Source: Mycobacterium palustre (GTDB lineage: Bacteria; Actinomycetota; Actinomycetes; Mycobacteriales; Mycobacteriaceae). Taken from it: a DNA stretch of 64,000 nucleotides. The notes under the pieces were generated by a model. It did no database searches. It saw nothing but the letters and a program-made list of their open reading frames with translations, and was not told the DNA's origin. A program made the translations under genes and the position numbers. Below, one piece after another: positions 35,541 through 44,140 of the stretch. Location: positions 62,001-126,000 of the forward strand of contig NZ_LQPJ01000124.1 of the NCBI RefSeq assembly GCF_002101785.1. The letters are read 5' to 3'. Each line of letters begins with the position of its first letter. Position 1 is the first letter of the stretch.

Positions 35541-35955
35541 TCGAGACATGCTGACCCGCTATTGGAATGCGTTCGCCGCCAAGGATGTTCCAGCGGCGCT
35601 GGCCTGCTTCACCGACGACATCAGCTACGAGGACCTCGCTGTCCAGCAGATCCACCGGGGAAAAGATTCGGTGCAGGCTTTCTGGGACCTCTACTTCGAG
35701 GCGGCGGGCGACTCCTTCAATGCGGTGCAGGAGAGCCTCGTGGTCGACGAGGACAGCTACAGCTTCGAGTGGACCGTGTCCGGTGTGATCGACGGCAGCT
35801 TCGGCATTTTCACCGGACAGGGCCAGCAGTTCACCATCCGTGGGATTTCGACCGGTGTCATCCGCGGTGAGTTGATCGCGCAGAACCGCGACTACTGGAA
35901 TCTGGCCGATGTGCTGCGCCAGATCGGCGTCTCGGAGGTTCCCGCGCTCGTCTAG
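35524..35955 (+). CDS. SnoaL-like (NTF2-fold) protein
   Basis: A 143-aa NTF2-superfamily protein. Start ATG 35524 follows AAGGAGAG. The fold elements RYWNAFAAKDVPAALACF and the strand-rich end are typical of SnoaL-like isomerase/cyclase or hydrolase proteins. Key residues cannot be assigned. It precedes two limonene-epoxide-hydrolase-like proteins, which share this fold, so the three may be a series of isomerase/hydrolase steps. Confidence 0.85.
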   Translation: MSVAANRDMLTRYWNAFAAKDVPAALACFTDDISYEDLAVQQIHRGKDSVQAFWDLYFEAAGDSFNAVQESLVVDEDSYSFEWTVSGVIDGSFGIFTGQGQQFTIRGISTGVIRGELIAQNRDYWNLADVLRQIGVSEVPALV

Positions 35956-36007
35956 TGCGGCCGCGTTATTCCACCGATCGGCTTACGAGAACGAAGGAGG
36001 CGGACAC

Positions 36008-36403
36008 ATGCTTGACGAAGAACGCCACACGCGGGACATGATCGCGCTGTGGGAATCAGGGGTGGACGGCATCATCGACGCGTTCAAACGCTATTGCGCC
36101 CCCGACGTGAAGTGGATCAATACCGGCATTCCCAGCGTCGAAGGCCTTGAAGCGTGCATCGAACTGCTGACTGCGCAAGCCCAGGCATGGAAGTTCAGCA
36201 GCACCAGGGTGGACGTTCGCTCCCTATTGGCCACGCCGGGCCTGGTGATGGTCGAGCGGATAGACCGGGTGTTCGACGCCGACGGAGAGGAGATCTTCGC
36301 CGCTCCCGTGGTCGGTGTCCTCGAATGGGCCGATGGCAAGATCACCCAGTGGCGCGACTACTTCGATCCGGGCCCGCTGCTGGCCGTCGGCCAGCTCGAT
36401 TGA
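36008..36403 (+). CDS. Limonene-1,2-epoxide hydrolase-like protein, copy 1
   Basis: A 131-aa protein of the limonene epoxide hydrolase family. The known catalytic Arg and Asp appear in MVERIDR, and the second Asp in the GKITQWRDYFD block, which closely matches the Rhodococcus enzyme pattern. It starts with ATG after GAAGGAGG. If active it would open an epoxide without a covalent intermediate. A P450 three genes later could produce the epoxide. It is followed 8 bp later by a related gene. Confidence 0.88.
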   Translation: MLDEERHTRDMIALWESGVDGIIDAFKRYCAPDVKWINTGIPSVEGLEACIELLTAQAQAWKFSSTRVDVRSLLATPGLVMVERIDRVFDADGEEIFAAPVVGVLEWADGKITQWRDYFDPGPLLAVGQLD

Positions 36404-36411
36404 GGCGGCCG

Positions 36412-36858
36412 ATGATGACCAACGAGGAACGGATCGTGCAACACATCCTCGAGATGTGGGGACCGGGTGTCGAAGGAGTCAAGGAATCGTTCCGCCGGTA
36501 CGGCACGGACGACTTGGTCTGGTGGAACAGCGGCCGTGGTGCCCTGACAGGTCTCGAAGAGTGCCTGAAGGGTCTCGACGAGATGTTCGACGCCTTGCAG
36601 ATCGCGACGGTCGAGTGCCCGATCCGGACCTTGCTCGCAACCTCGCGCCGAGTGGTCGTGGAAAGGTCGGACAACCTGTACCGCGCCGACGGCACCGTGA
36701 TCGCGGAAATCCCGGTTACGGGAGTTCTCGAATTCGACGCAAACAAGGTCACCACTTGGCGCGATTACTGCGATGACTGGATTTCAAAGCTCGAGCTCGG
36801 CCAACCCGTCGTGTCAGCACCCACTGCGGCCGAAATGAGGCACGGGGTTTCCGAATGA
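36412..36858 (+). CDS. Limonene-1,2-epoxide hydrolase-like protein, copy 2
   Basis: A 148-aa paralog of the preceding gene. Arg and Asp in VVERSDN and the final Asp in TTWRDYCD are kept. It has a longer C-terminus. ATGs at 36412 and 36415 are adjacent; the first is used. Its stop overlaps the P450 ATG by 4 bp. A specialised partner of the first copy, or a different epoxide or isomer specificity, is inferred. Confidence 0.86.
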   Translation: MMTNEERIVQHILEMWGPGVEGVKESFRRYGTDDLVWWNSGRGALTGLEECLKGLDEMFDALQIATVECPIRTLLATSRRVVVERSDNLYRADGTVIAEIPVTGVLEFDANKVTTWRDYCDDWISKLELGQPVVSAPTAAEMRHGVSE

Positions 36859-38084
36859 GGGAGTCGGGGACATCACCGGGCACTAGGCCGGCGTCCACCG
36901 GATTCGACCACGGCGATCCGGAATTGCCACCGCGGATGCACCAGACTCTCGCGGATCTCCGGAGTCGCTGCCCGGTCGGCTGGAGCGACAACTATGGCGG
37001 GTTCTGGACGCTGACCCGTTACGACGACGTTGTCGATGCCGCACGCGATCACTCGGTATTCACGACAACGCAGGGGATCATGATTCCGCCGACCGGGGCA
37101 TCGATGCGCCTGGTGCCGGCCGAGTTCGATCCGCCCGAGCATTCCGCGTACCGCAAGATGGTCATGCCGTTCTTCACGAACAAGGCCGTCGCGCTGAACC
37201 ACGATGCTATCCGGGAGCTGGTGCGGGAGTGCTTCGACAAGTTCGTCGCGGACGGCCACGCGGACCTGGTGTCAGCTGTCTCCGACCCGGTACCGCCCGC
37301 GGTACTGGCGCACTATCTCGGCTTGGACCGCGATCGAGCCGACGAGATGCGCCGGCTGATGATGGAGTACCTCTCGTCGGCCAAGGTGAGTCTCGACGAA
37401 AAGATGGCCAGCGCCAAACGGTTCGAGGCCTTCGTCCAGCGCGAGATCGACGAGAGAATCGACGAGCCCGGCGACGACACTCTGAGCAAGATCATCGGTG
37501 TGGCGTTGTCCGGCGAGAACGGCGACCCGCTCGAGCCCGCCGCGATCCTGGGAATGGTTCGCCTGATCATCTCTGCCGGCCACGAGACGACGGTGCACGG
37601 TATCAGCAGCCTCTGTTACCGGATCCTGGCCGAGCCGGGTTTGCGGGACCGGCTGCTGGCTGACCCGTCTCTCCGTCACGTGGCTATCGCCGAGGCCCTG
37701 CGACTCGATGCGCCCGTGATGCACATGGCCAGGACGGTGGTGGCCGACCATGAGAAGCGCGGGCAACACCTGCACAGCGGCGACAAGGTGATGCTCTGTT
37801 TCGGCGCAGCCAACCGTGACGACGAGGTGTTTCCGGAGCCCGACACGTTCAGCTTGGATCGGCCGCGCTCGCCGTCGGACGTGACGTTCGGCACCGGCCG
37901 GCATCGCTGTCTGGGCGAACACCTCGCGGTGGCCGAACTTTCCGCGGTGGTCAACGAGATGTTGAGCAGGTTGCCCGATGCCCGGATCGCTCCGGGCGCC
38001 GAGATTCGCTGGACGGGAGGCGGCAACACCCGGGGCGTCGAGTCACTGCCGATCGTGTTCACACCGGAGAAGACCGGTCCGTGA
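36855..38084 (+). CDS. Cytochrome P450 (module A, paired with OYE)
   Basis: A 409-aa P450. I-helix AGHETTVHG, ExxR in EALRL, heme loop FGTGRHRCLGEHLA with axial Cys352. It is strongly similar to the P450 at 57991: both share CPVGWSD-YGGFW, GIMIPPTGASM and VMPFFT. The start overlaps the epoxide-hydrolase-like stop and its own stop overlaps the GTG of the OYE-like gene, so it is tightly coupled at both ends. An enoate or epoxide step coupled to reduction is possible. Confidence 0.96.
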   Translation: MRESGTSPGTRPASTGFDHGDPELPPRMHQTLADLRSRCPVGWSDNYGGFWTLTRYDDVVDAARDHSVFTTTQGIMIPPTGASMRLVPAEFDPPEHSAYRKMVMPFFTNKAVALNHDAIRELVRECFDKFVADGHADLVSAVSDPVPPAVLAHYLGLDRDRADEMRRLMMEYLSSAKVSLDEKMASAKRFEAFVQREIDERIDEPGDDTLSKIIGVALSGENGDPLEPAAILGMVRLIISAGHETTVHGISSLCYRILAEPGLRDRLLADPSLRHVAIAEALRLDAPVMHMARTVVADHEKRGQHLHSGDKVMLCFGAANRDDEVFPEPDTFSLDRPRSPSDVTFGTGRHRCLGEHLAVAELSAVVNEMLSRLPDARIAPGAEIRWTGGGNTRGVESLPIVFTPEKTGP

Positions 38085-40006
38085 CTGGTTTTCCTACGCT
38101 GCTGTCCCCGCTTCAGGTCGGGACGGTGGAGTTGCGCAACCGCGTCGTCATGACTGCCACGAGCATCAGCGAACCCTGGCGGAACCCGTTGCTGCCTGCC
38201 GACTCGTACATCGAGTTCGCCCGGCAACGAGCTGCGGGCGGCCTAGGGCTGCTGATTGCGCACCCGTTTTACGTCAACCCATTCGGCGAATACCCGGCCG
38301 AGATCCTGGACCGGCACGCGCGCCTGGCCGAGGCGGTGCACCGGGAGGGCACGCCGCTGATCGTGCAGCTGGTGCACTTCGGCGCCACGTTCCGCACCGA
38401 CAACGATGTCGCCCGGCCGGCGTTGTGGGGGTTCGACCACACCCAGACGCCCGAGGGCGAGCCGGTGCACAAGATGACCGGCGCAGAGATCGAGCAGGTC
38501 CTCGACGCCTATCGACGCGCTGCGCGGCTTGTCGCACAGGCGGGGTGCGACGGGGTGGAACTCCACGGCGGGCACGGGTATTTGATTCAGCAGTCCCTGA
38601 CACCGTGGAACAACTCGCGCGAGGACGAATGGGGGCCGTCCGGCAGCGGCGATCGGACACGTTTCGCCCGCTGCCTCATCGATCAGGTCCGCGCCGAAAT
38701 CGGTGCAAACCGCATACTCGGCTATCGGACCCCGACCGACGACCTACGGGCAGCCGACGACGGGGGACAAGGCCCTCGAGCTATCGCAGAAGGTCTGCAA
38801 CGCCTACTCGACACCGGCGAGATCGATGTGCTCAACACCACTGTCGGCTATGGCGGGCCGAGCTACGACCGTGCGATCCCGAACTACCGGCAGCCCGAGG
38901 GCGCCAACATCCGCTATCTGCGGCGGCTGCGCGAATCTCTGAACACAACCGTCCCGATGATCGGGACCGGGCGGATCGCTTCTGCCGGTACCGCCGAGGC
39001 GCTGCTGACTCAGGGCCAGTGCGAGTTGGTAGCCATGACCCGCGCACACATCGCCGAGCCCGCGCTGATACGCAAGCTCGAGTCCGGGCAGGCGCATCGG
39101 ATCCGTCCCTGTGTCGCGGCGAACGTCTGCGTCGACCGCAAGCTCGCCGGTTCGCCGACCGCAAGCTGCTTTCACAATCCGGCGGTGCTGCGCGAGGAGG
39201 AGCTCCGCATCCGGCCCGCTACCCACCGCAAGCAGGTCTTGGTCATCGGCGCCGGGCCGGCGGGTCTCAAATCCGCCGAGATCGCCGCGCAGCGCGGGCA
39301 TCAAGTTCGCATCCTCGACGCCGGAACGCGCACCGGCGGTCGGCTGCGCGCCGTCGAACTCACCGCGGCAGCCGACCTGGCCAGCTCACTGGACCATCTG
39401 GTAAACGAACTCGCCGAAGCACAGGTGAAAGTCGAGCTCGACGTCGAGGTCACCGCAGCCATGCTCGCCGACCTCGCGCCGGATCACGTCGTTCTGGCGA
39501 CGGGGGCGACGTTCGCGCCGGACCTGGTCGGCGCCGAACACATGATCAGCACCGCCGCGGCGCTCTCCGGCAGCGTGCACGACGACGTCCTCGTCTACGA
39601 CGCGCTCGGTACCAACGAAGCGGCGCTGGTCGCCGAGGCGCTGGCCGCCGACGGCAGGTCCGTCACCTTTGTCACCTGCTATGAGACGGTGATGCCCTTC
39701 GGCGGAATTCTGCACCGCTTCGAAGCCCCCCGTACCTGGCACCGGCGGCTGAAACGCATCATCACCCAGGGCATATTCGGCGACCTGGAGGACGGCGTGG
39801 CCACCATCGTCCGGCCGGACGGCGAGACGATCGATGAGCTGGCCGTCGGATCGGTGGTCGCCGCAGTGCCGATGCGGCCGGCGCTCAGTCTGCTTCCAGT
39901 CGTACAGGCGCTCAGCATTCCCCACTCGGTGGTCGGAGACGCCGTAGCACCGCGAACCGCCTTCGACAGCTTCAAGGAAGCCCATCAGGCCGCGCTGGCG
40001 ATATGA
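38081..40006 (+). CDS. OYE/TMADH-like FMN-FAD oxidoreductase
   Basis: A 641-aa protein with an FMN TIM barrel (residues 1-375) and an FAD/NAD-type C-terminal half (from VIGAGPAGLKSAE near 387). It resembles the 2,4-dienoyl-CoA reductase/TMADH group: HGGHGYLIQQSLTPWNN and RPCVAANVCVDR...SCFHNP. In the Fe-S loop one usual Cys is Ala (C-x2-A), as in some TMADH-like demethylases. GTG start overlaps the P450 stop by 4 bp. The convergent TetR at 40016 follows by 9 bp. Confidence 0.92.
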   Translation: MTGFPTLLSPLQVGTVELRNRVVMTATSISEPWRNPLLPADSYIEFARQRAAGGLGLLIAHPFYVNPFGEYPAEILDRHARLAEAVHREGTPLIVQLVHFGATFRTDNDVARPALWGFDHTQTPEGEPVHKMTGAEIEQVLDAYRRAARLVAQAGCDGVELHGGHGYLIQQSLTPWNNSREDEWGPSGSGDRTRFARCLIDQVRAEIGANRILGYRTPTDDLRAADDGGQGPRAIAEGLQRLLDTGEIDVLNTTVGYGGPSYDRAIPNYRQPEGANIRYLRRLRESLNTTVPMIGTGRIASAGTAEALLTQGQCELVAMTRAHIAEPALIRKLESGQAHRIRPCVAANVCVDRKLAGSPTASCFHNPAVLREEELRIRPATHRKQVLVIGAGPAGLKSAEIAAQRGHQVRILDAGTRTGGRLRAVELTAAADLASSLDHLVNELAEAQVKVELDVEVTAAMLADLAPDHVVLATGATFAPDLVGAEHMISTAAALSGSVHDDVLVYDALGTNEAALVAEALAADGRSVTFVTCYETVMPFGGILHRFEAPRTWHRRLKRIITQGIFGDLEDGVATIVRPDGETIDELAVGSVVAAVPMRPALSLLPVVQALSIPHSVVGDAVAPRTAFDSFKEAHQAALAI

Positions 40007-40015
40007 GCGCGTCGC

Positions 40016-40588
40016 TCAGCTGCGCGGCACCGAAGAAAATCGGTCGGCGTCCAAGGCGTCGAGCAACTGGCTGACAATCCACTCGAGCGCGGCGGGGTCG
40101 GGAGGCAAGGTGGCCTGCTCGTAGCCCACCAGCAGGTAGACCGCCCAATCGGCGAACAATTGCGCCTGCCGATCGTTACGCAGAATCTCGAATGCGCACT
40201 CTCGAAGAATCTGGTGGCGCTCTTTGTCGACGGCGGCTTGTACCGCATACACGTGGGCATCCACGCTGCTCCACGCGCGGATAGCCGCCTCAGCGCCGTG
40301 GGGCAAATTCAGGCCGATGTCGATGATGCGGTCGATGCGTCGGCGCGGATCGGGTTCGGTCCGAATCCACTCCACCAACCGAACAGTGTTTACCTGGTGC
40401 CAGTGCTCAACCAGTTCGCGGGTGTAGGCGGGCCAGTTTTCGAAGTAGTGATAGAAGGAACCGGTGCTGATCCCGAGCCGCTGACACACCTCGGCCAACT
40501 TCAGCCCGCCGTAACCGAGGTCGGAGAGGACGTCGAGACCCGTGTCGAAGTAGGCCCCTCGGGAGACGCCGTTCGCCATCATTGGCAC
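40016..40588 (-). CDS. TetR-family regulator
   Basis: A 190-aa TetR protein. GYGGLKLAEVCQRLGISTGSFYHYFENW is the DNA-binding part. It is convergent with the eight-gene unit and divergent from the SDR/ligase unit at 40746, with a 157-bp promoter region between them. It probably controls that unit and itself. No full copy of the window-wide repeat is seen there. Confidence 0.92.
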   Translation of the reverse strand: MPMMANGVSRGAYFDTGLDVLSDLGYGGLKLAEVCQRLGISTGSFYHYFENWPAYTRELVEHWHQVNTVRLVEWIRTEPDPRRRIDRIIDIGLNLPHGAEAAIRAWSSVDAHVYAVQAAVDKERHQILRECAFEILRNDRQAQLFADWAVYLLVGYEQATLPPDPAALEWIVSQLLDALDADRFSSVPRS

Positions 40589-40687
40589 TTTAGTCGGCCG
40601 CAGCGTCGCGGGTGCGTGGGCGTGCGCAAGGCATTCGAAACCGCCAGATCTTCGCGACTCTGCCCAACGCCGGTTGACTCGAGTGAA

Positions 40688-40703
40688 AATTTGAATCTAA
40701 ATT
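40688..40703. promoter_or_regulatory. AT-rich palindrome with nearby half-site
   Basis: AATTT-GAATCT-AAATT is a 5-6-5 inverted repeat 43 bp before the SDR start. A lone ACCAAGC left half-site follows at 40706-40712. Either could be a TetR site or just promoter AT-richness; the evidence is slight. Confidence 0.3.
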
Positions 40704-40745
40704 AAACCAAGCTGTCCGCGTCTGAAACCGACTGGAGGATCATAA

Positions 40746-41609
40746 GTGCCCGGATTGCAGGACAAGGTTGTCATCGTCACCGGCGCCGGCGGGGGCCTCG
40801 GTCGGTCCTATGCGCACTTCCTGGCCGGCAACGGAGCGCTCGTCGTCGTCAATGACCTCGGCGGGGCAAGGGACGGCTCCGGATGGGGAACCAGCATGGC
40901 GGACAAGGTCGTAGACGAGATTGTCGGTGCCGGTGGCCGTGCGGTCGCCGACTATTCCAGTGTGGCCACCCGGGAAGGGGCCGAGGCGATCGTTGCGACC
41001 GCGATCGATAACTTCGGGGCTGTGCACGGAGTGGTGAGCAACGCGGGAATCCTGCGCGACGGCGCGTTTCACAAGATGACCGATGAGAACTGGGACGCGG
41101 TCATTCAAGTGCACCTCTACGGCGGCTATTACGTCACCCGTGCGGCGTGGCCGCACATGCGCGAGCAGAAGTTCGGTCGCGTCGTCATGGCGACGTCGAC
41201 AAGCGGGCTCTACGGCAATTTCGGTCAGGCCAACTATGGCGCCGCCAAGCTCGGACTGGTCGGCTTGCTCAACACCCTGGCGATCGAAGGCGCCAAGTAC
41301 GGAATCACCGCGAACGGGGTCGCGCCGATGGCTGCCACTCGGATGACCGCCGATATCGCACCCCAGGAGGTGCTCGACAAGCTGAACCCCGACCACGTCG
41401 CGCCGGCCGTTGGTTACCTGGTTTCAGAAGAGAACCAGGAATCCGGTTCGGTTTTCGTTGTCGGCGGCGGCCTGGTGCAGCGCGTCGCGCAGTTCCAAAA
41501 CGACGGCGTCACATTCGGCACACCGCCGACTCTGGACGAAATAACCAAGCGCTGGGCCGAAATCAGCGACATGTCTCATGCAAAACTCGGCACCAACCCG
41601 GTGGGGTAG
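40746..41609 (+). CDS. Short-chain dehydrogenase (MFE-2/hydroxyacyl-CoA dehydrogenase-like)
   Basis: A 287-aa SDR. The NAD motif is TGAGGGLGRSYA, with Tyr/Lys in ANYGAAKLGL. GRSYAHFLAGNGALVVVNDLGG is typical of the hydroxyacyl-CoA dehydrogenase half of peroxisomal-type multifunctional enzymes, in which the substrate is a 3-hydroxyacyl-CoA. GTG after GGAGGAT. It is paired with an acyl-CoA ligase 18 bp downstream. Confidence 0.93.
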   Translation: MPGLQDKVVIVTGAGGGLGRSYAHFLAGNGALVVVNDLGGARDGSGWGTSMADKVVDEIVGAGGRAVADYSSVATREGAEAIVATAIDNFGAVHGVVSNAGILRDGAFHKMTDENWDAVIQVHLYGGYYVTRAAWPHMREQKFGRVVMATSTSGLYGNFGQANYGAAKLGLVGLLNTLAIEGAKYGITANGVAPMAATRMTADIAPQEVLDKLNPDHVAPAVGYLVSEENQESGSVFVVGGGLVQRVAQFQNDGVTFGTPPTLDEITKRWAEISDMSHAKLGTNPVG

Positions 41610-41627
41610 GGAAGCGGCCGACATGGC

Positions 41628-43325
41628 GTGGCTAAGTCGTTGACCGCGAGCATCGCTGCGCGACGGGAGCTGCTTCGCGCGCGATTCCCCGTGTGGCGAT
41701 CTCACACCCTATCCGAGTGGCTTGATTGGTGCGCTGCGCAGTACGGCGAGCGGCCCTTGGTGCTCACCGACGATGCAGAACTCAGTTACGTTGCGGTCGC
41801 GGCAGAGTCACGCCGGCTGGCCGACGGCCTCGCGGCACTCGGTGTCCGCGCGGGCGATCGGGTCGGCATGGTGATGGCCAATTACCCAGAGTTTGTGACG
41901 GTCAAGTTCGCTATCGCCCGGGTCGGAGCCATCGCCGTTCCGGTCAACTTCTTCTACCGGCAGGACGAATTGCGCTTTGTCCTCAATGACGCCGGGTGCC
42001 GCGTGTTAGTCACCATGACCGGCTTCCGTGGCCTCGACTATCAGTCGATGCTGGACGACATCATGCCCGGCTGGGATTCACCGCGGTCCGGTTTCGCGCT
42101 CGATGTAGTGCTGCTCGACAACGACGGCCGGGCACGCCGCGGCTGCCTGACGCTGCCCGGACTCGGTAAGCTCGGCGACGATAACCGCGGCGCTGCCGAC
42201 GATTTGGCGGCCCACCCCGCCGACCCCGGCGACATGCTGTACACCTCGGGTACGACGGGCTCACCCAAAGGCGTACTGGTCACCCACGACGCGGTGTTGC
42301 GTACCGCCTATGCGTCGGCATTGACACGAGCCTATGAGGACGGGCGGCGCATCCTGTTCTCGTTGCCTTGCTATCACATGTTCGGTTACATCGAAGGCTT
42401 GCTCTCGGCGATGTTCGCCGGCGGTGCGGTCGTTCTGCAGCCCACGTTCAGTCCCGAAGGGTACTTCGCCGGTGTCGACCGGCACCGCGCCAGTGACATC
42501 CTGTGCGTGCCGACCATGGCGGTCGCGTTGGTCGAGAGTGCCGCACGCCGCGATTACGACCTCACCTCCCTGCGGGCGATGCTCTGCGGGTCGGCCCCTG
42601 CGCCGATCTGGTTGTGGCGCAACGTCGAAGACCGTCTCGGTGTCAGCGAGATCGTCACCGGCTACGGGATGACCGAGTGCGGCGGGGCGATGACGTTGAC
42701 ACGACCCGAAGACCCGTTGGAATTCACCGCCGAAACCGCCGGGAAGGCGAAAATGGCCGGTGCCGCGTCTATTCCAGGCACCGACGCTCTGGTGCATTAC
42801 GCGACAGTGCATCCCGAGACGCATAAGGATCTGCCGCCCGGCGAGGAAGGCGAGTTGGTGTCGTCCGGGCCGACGGTGATGCTCGGGTATTGGAACCGTC
42901 CACAGGAGACCGCCGCGACGCTGCGGCAGGGGCGGTTGTTCTCCGGAGACCTTGGACGGGTGCGGGCCGACGGCTACCTGCAGGTGACCGGTCGGAGCCG
43001 CGAGTTGTACAAGAGCGGCGGCGAACTGGTGATGCCCAAGGAGATCGAGGATCTGCTGGCATCCCACGACGAGATCAGCCAGGCTTTCGCTGTTGGCATG
43101 GTCGACGACCGCTGGGGTGAGGCCGGTTGGGTGGTCGTCGTTCCGGCGCCGGACGCGACAATTACCGAAAACGACGTCCTCGACCTCTGCCGGGACAATC
43201 TGGCGCGGTTCAAGGTGCCCAAGCGGGTGGTGTTCTACCGCGCCGAGGACCTGCCGCTCACACCGACCGGAAAAGTCCGCAAACACAAGCTGATCGAACA
43301 GCTCAGTTCCGCGATCAATCGTTGA
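41628..43325 (+). CDS. Acyl-CoA synthetase (AMP-binding)
   Basis: A 565-aa ANL ligase of a different subgroup from the other ligases here. MLYTSGTTGSPKGV, YGMTECGG, GRSRELYKSGGELVMP and TPTGKVRKHKL are present. GTG at 41628; a nearby ATG at 41622 is out of frame. It belongs to a two-gene operon with the SDR and is convergent with a TetR. It likely makes a CoA ester of a hydrophobic acid. Confidence 0.93.
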   Translation: MAKSLTASIAARRELLRARFPVWRSHTLSEWLDWCAAQYGERPLVLTDDAELSYVAVAAESRRLADGLAALGVRAGDRVGMVMANYPEFVTVKFAIARVGAIAVPVNFFYRQDELRFVLNDAGCRVLVTMTGFRGLDYQSMLDDIMPGWDSPRSGFALDVVLLDNDGRARRGCLTLPGLGKLGDDNRGAADDLAAHPADPGDMLYTSGTTGSPKGVLVTHDAVLRTAYASALTRAYEDGRRILFSLPCYHMFGYIEGLLSAMFAGGAVVLQPTFSPEGYFAGVDRHRASDILCVPTMAVALVESAARRDYDLTSLRAMLCGSAPAPIWLWRNVEDRLGVSEIVTGYGMTECGGAMTLTRPEDPLEFTAETAGKAKMAGAASIPGTDALVHYATVHPETHKDLPPGEEGELVSSGPTVMLGYWNRPQETAATLRQGRLFSGDLGRVRADGYLQVTGRSRELYKSGGELVMPKEIEDLLASHDEISQAFAVGMVDDRWGEAGWVVVVPAPDATITENDVLDLCRDNLARFKVPKRVVFYRAEDLPLTPTGKVRKHKLIEQLSSAINR

Positions 43326-43359
43326 GGCAGTGACGATTTGGATTGCCCGGTCGTGTCGG

Positions 43360-44019
43360 CTACCCGACCCGACGCCGTGGGCCCGGCGCCTGACGCCGCA
43401 GGGCGTCGATGATGCATCCGAGTCCGACGCGAAAGTTTTCTGGAGTGTCGAGACCCTCCCCCGCGGAGACCGACAATAGAGCCGAAAAGCGTTCCGGCTC
43501 CTCGGCGAGGCGACCGAAACGGCGTGCGCGGACATCCGGGGCCCGGCGATGCGCGGCACGCCGGTGCGCGTAGCCGGTGGCGAAGGCACTCAGCGTCGCC
43601 AGTCCACTTCTGACCGCGCCGTCGTCGAATCCCGCAGACCTCAAGGCTCGGGCGATGCGTTCCATCGCGTCCAACACCGCGGCGGCGTCGATCGGTTGAA
43701 CTGCGAGAATTTCCGCTAGCTGTGGGTGCGCGTCGAATGCTGCCGCGACGGTCAGCACGACCCGTTCGATCGCTTCATCCCAGGGCAGGTCGTCCGTAGA
43801 CGGCAGTTCGACGTCGGCGAGATAGGCATCCACGACTGCGTGCAACAGCTCCTCTTTCGTGGCGACGTGCCGGTACAGCGACATCGGCGCCGCTCCGCAG
43901 GCACGGGCAAGCTTGCGCATGGTCAACGTGTCCACGCCGTCGGATTCGATGAGCGCGATGGCGGTCGCGATCACGGTTCGACGGGTGAGTTGGCCTCCAC
44001 CTTTCAGCGATGCCGGCAT
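43360..44019 (-). CDS. TetR-family regulator
   Basis: A 219-aa TetR protein: LTMRRKLARACGAAPMSLYRH-type helix-turn-helix (TMRKLARACGAAPMSLYRHV) and a TetR_C-like ligand domain. ATG 44019 is preferred to the TTG at 44052. Divergent from the F420-type LLM gene at 44141, its probable target. The 121-bp gap has no full copy of the 17-bp motif. Confidence 0.92.
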   Translation of the reverse strand: MPASLKGGGQLTRRTVIATAIALIESDGVDTLTMRKLARACGAAPMSLYRHVATKEELLHAVVDAYLADVELPSTDDLPWDEAIERVVLTVAAAFDAHPQLAEILAVQPIDAAAVLDAMERIARALRSAGFDDGAVRSGLATLSAFATGYAHRRAAHRRAPDVRARRFGRLAEEPERFSALLSVSAGEGLDTPENFRVGLGCIIDALRRQAPGPRRRVG

Positions 44020-44140
44020 CTGCAAATTGTCGCACCGCCGCGTTGCGTACAAGTACTCTTACTGTTATTGATTGAAAGATGCCGGTGGTCAATGGGATTG
44101 ATCACGGCTGCACGCGGCGACGTCACCGAGGAGCACAGCA

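Noticed and set aside
33780..35549. 589-aa antisense open frame opposite the acyl-CoA ligase and split-barrel genes
   Set aside because: It has no recognisable motif and mirrors the high-GC codon pattern of the real ligase on the other strand.
37978..39684. 568-aa plus-strand frame overlapping the P450 and OYE-like genes
   Set aside because: It is a frame-shifted shadow, Arg/Pro-rich, while the OYE-like frame carries clear family motifs.
44051..44072. Possible palindrome AGTA-ctct-TACT near the 44019/44141 promoters
   Set aside because: Arms of four bases are too short to distinguish from chance.
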